Positions 3,779-5,801 of a stretch of DNA of 5,801 bases are shown piece after piece. The notes below the pieces were generated by a model, which saw only the letters and a list, made by a program, of their open reading frames with translations, was not told the origin of the DNA and did no database searches. Every line of letters begins with the position of its first letter. Position 1 is the stretch's first letter. A program made the translations under genes and the position numbers. Source of the DNA: an uncultured Eubacterium sp. (GTDB taxonomy: Bacteria > Bacillota > Clostridia > Peptostreptococcales > Anaerovoracaceae); contig URXI01000272.1 in NCBI GenBank assembly GCA_900551775.1, positions 1 to 5,801 of the forward strand, written 5' to 3'.

Positions 3779-5768
3779 ATCATTTTCACTGAAGCTGGCA
3801 GTCAATAACATCAAAAATAACCGGAAGTTCTATCTGCCATACTTTTTAGCCTCCATCGGCATTATCGGCATGTTTTACATTATCGCATTTTTAGCGCTCA
3901 ACAGGGGAATCGAGGAGATGTCTCAGTCGCTTGCCATGATCATGAGTTTCGGTGTCGTCGTCATGGGCATCTTCGCTTTCATCTTCCTCTTCTATACGAA
4001 TAGTTTTCTGATGAAGAGGCGGAAAAAAGAGATCGGAATCTATAATATCCTGGGCATGGAGAAGAAACACATCGGTAAGATTCTGATCATAGAGAATGTG
4101 ATCATTTCCTTTTCCTCCATTGTCATCGGACTGTTGTGTGGTATTTTGTTCAGCAAGCTGATCTATCTGTTCCTCAGCTGGGTCTTTGGAGTAACACCGC
4201 CATTTGGGATTGAGGTTTCCTGGCTCGCGGTCATCGCGTCTCTGGGACTTTTCGGCGTGTTGTTCCTTTTGACCATGATCACCAACCAGATGAGTATTCA
4301 TCTGGCAAAGCCCATCGAGCTTCTCTACGGGGGAAATGTGGGAGAGAAAGAGCCGAAGACAAAATGGTTTCTGACCATCATCGGTGTCATCTGCCTGGGG
4401 GTCGGCTACTACATTGCCATCACCACAGAATCCCCTCTGACAGCCCTCATGCTGTTTTTCGTGGCGGTGGTCCTGGTCATCATCGGTACGTACTGCCTGT
4501 TTACAGCGGGCAGCGTGGCGATTTTGAAGGCACTGAAGAAAAACAAGAAGTTCTATTATAAGCCAGCAAACTTTACGGCAGTGTCCGGCCTGATCTACAG
4601 AATGAAGCAGAACGCTGTGGGCCTTGCCAACATCTGCATCCTGTCCACCATGGTTCTCGTCATGGTATCCGGTACGGTCAGCCTCTATGTGGGCATGAAC
4701 GACATCCTGGACGGACGCTTTGCAGGGGATGTGACCGTCGCCGTGACACCTCAGGAAAACCAGCGTATTGCCCGGGAAGACCGAAAGCTGGTAGGTGATA
4801 CCATCAAGGAAGTCTGCCGGAAAGAGGGGGTTAAGGTAAAAACTTATTACGATTACGAGGCGCTGGTCTTTTCCGTCAAAAAGGACGGCGATAACTTCCG
4901 CGCCGGAAAAGATATCGAGGATATCGACTCTGCGAACCAGGTGGCGAACCTGGCAGTGGTAACGGCGGACGAGTATGAAACGATTTCAGGAAGAAAAATA
5001 TCCTTAGAAAAGGATCAAGTAGGCACATACTCTTACGGCGATGATCTGGCAGAAGACTTCGCCATCAACGATATGCAGTTCCACGTGAAGGAGCGCGTAG
5101 AAAAATTTACCGTGGAGGATCTGTCGGTCTATATGACCGACGCCCACTATATCGTGGTGGCCGACGATCAGGTGCTTTCGCAGATCAAAGACCTGCAGGC
5201 AAAGGCTTATGGCGATAACGGCAGCCAGATCACGACCGAATTCATTCTGGACATAGACGGCAGCGACGAGGAGAAGCTGGCCTGCTATCAAAAAATGCAG
5301 GACGCGGTATACGACTTGCGGTTTCCGTTTGAGTCGATGCGTATCGACAGCAAGCAGGCGAGCAGCAAAGACTTTATGGGCCTTGTGGGCGGATTCCTGT
5401 TCTTAGGTCTCTTCCTGGGCATCGTGTTCACCTTTGCGGCAGCTTTGATCATCTATTACAAGCAGATTTCAGAGGGGTATTATGACAAGGACAAATTTGA
5501 GATCATGCAGAAGGTGGGCATGAGCAAGGGCGAGGTCAAGAAGACCATAAGGAAACAGGTTCTGATGGTGTTCTTCGTACCGCTGGTCATGGCGGGCATC
5601 CATATCCTGGCGGCCTTCAAGATGATTACCCGTCTGCTGCAGGTCTTCATGATGTACAACGTACCGCTGTTTGCTCTCTGTACGGCAGGCACCTTCGTGG
5701 TGTTCGCCATCATCTACGCCATCGTCTATGCGGTGACAGCCAGAGAATACTATAAGATTGTAGGATAG
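3771..5768 (+). CDS. ABC transporter permease, BceB-like, ten membrane helices with a large extracellular domain
   Basis: With the GTG at 3771 the protein has 665 residues, the usual size for BceB-type permeases (GTG at 3759 would give 669). The N-terminus KLAVNNIKNNRKFYLPYFLASIG is typical of the family. Hydrophobic segments lie at about 22-42, 58-76, 104-130, 150-170, 199-218, 224-246 and 283-306. A hydrophilic extracellular domain of about 230 residues (307-536) follows, then helices at about 537-562, 595-616 and 633-655. The FtsX-like coupling segment after helix 2 reads KRRKKEIGIYNILGM, and its C-terminal counterpart is KFEIMQKVGMSKGEV. In this family the extracellular domain after helix 7 determines which peptide antibiotic is recognised, and the permease directly activates the partner kinase. 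The gene overlaps the ATPase gene by 8 bases, so the two are probably translationally coupled. No frameshift or missing segment is seen. Target compound unknown. Confidence 0.93.
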   Translation: MGKSFSLKLAVNNIKNNRKFYLPYFLASIGIIGMFYIIAFLALNRGIEEMSQSLAMIMSFGVVVMGIFAFIFLFYTNSFLMKRRKKEIGIYNILGMEKKHIGKILIIENVIISFSSIVIGLLCGILFSKLIYLFLSWVFGVTPPFGIEVSWLAVIASLGLFGVLFLLTMITNQMSIHLAKPIELLYGGNVGEKEPKTKWFLTIIGVICLGVGYYIAITTESPLTALMLFFVAVVLVIIGTYCLFTAGSVAILKALKKNKKFYYKPANFTAVSGLIYRMKQNAVGLANICILSTMVLVMVSGTVSLYVGMNDILDGRFAGDVTVAVTPQENQRIAREDRKLVGDTIKEVCRKEGVKVKTYYDYEALVFSVKKDGDNFRAGKDIEDIDSANQVANLAVVTADEYETISGRKISLEKDQVGTYSYGDDLAEDFAINDMQFHVKERVEKFTVEDLSVYMTDAHYIVVADDQVLSQIKDLQAKAYGDNGSQITTEFILDIDGSDEEKLACYQKMQDAVYDLRFPFESMRIDSKQASSKDFMGLVGGFLFLGLFLGIVFTFAAALIIYYKQISEGYYDKDKFEIMQKVGMSKGEVKKTIRKQVLMVFFVPLVMAGIHILAAFKMITRLLQVFMMYNVPLFALCTAGTFVVFAIIYAIVYAVTAREYYKIVG

Positions 5769-5801
5769 AATTGAAAAGAATATAAATTGCGGCGGCTAGA
5801 A

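Noticed and set aside
3891..4301. A 136-codon minus-strand open frame in the permease gene
   Set aside because: Its Asp/Glu/His/Gln-rich translation is the usual mirror of hydrophobic membrane-helix codons on the other strand.
5769..5801. Possible terminator or promoter after the permease
   Set aside because: The last 33 bases contain no stem followed by a T run and no clear promoter pair; any terminator must lie beyond the window.

Overview
The window looks like chromosomal DNA of a low- to mid-GC Firmicute, most likely a gut-type Clostridia (Lachnospiraceae or relatives). This is inferred from the Bce-type detoxification module, purine-rich Shine-Dalgarno sequences, sigma-A-like promoters and protein style. 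I cannot name a species. Every gene lies on the + strand, and no RNA genes, insertion sequences or CRISPR repeats are visible.

Layout. (1) Positions 1-263 hold the 3' end of an unrecognised gene, closed by a strong intrinsic terminator at 266-293. (2) A near-consensus promoter (319-347) overlaps a perfect 16-bp palindrome and drives a tight three-gene unit: a ketopantoate reductase (panE, 380-1309), an OmpR-family response regulator of the BceR type (1319-1990) and an intramembrane-sensing histidine kinase of the BceS type (1992-2900). (3) The 110-bp gap at 2901-3010 is dense: a BceR-like operator, a degenerate second operator two helical turns downstream, an intrinsic terminator and an extended -10 promoter, partly superimposed. 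(4) A second unit encodes the BceA-like ATPase (3011-3778) and the overlapping BceB-like permease with a large extracellular domain (3771-5768). The last 33 bases show nothing recognisable.

How it should work. In known Bce modules the permease binds a cell-wall-active peptide antibiotic (bacitracin-like compounds, lantibiotics, defensins). It signals through the short-looped kinase to the response regulator, which activates the transporter promoter. Every component is present here in the expected order, and the operator resembles the inverted repeat known for BceR.

The main oddity is in the kinase. Its ATP-binding domain runs from the G1 box (DTGIGI) straight into the sequence that normally follows the G2 box (YLCRQV). 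About 30 residues, including the F box and the ATP lid, are missing with the frame intact. The two glycine boxes are similar in sequence, so a deletion between them is the simplest explanation. The kinase is probably catalytically crippled, or altered into a phosphatase-only or scaffold form, while the regulator, operator and transporter all look intact. The other points worth a look are the Fur-box-like palindrome on the panE promoter and the terminator nested inside the transporter promoter.
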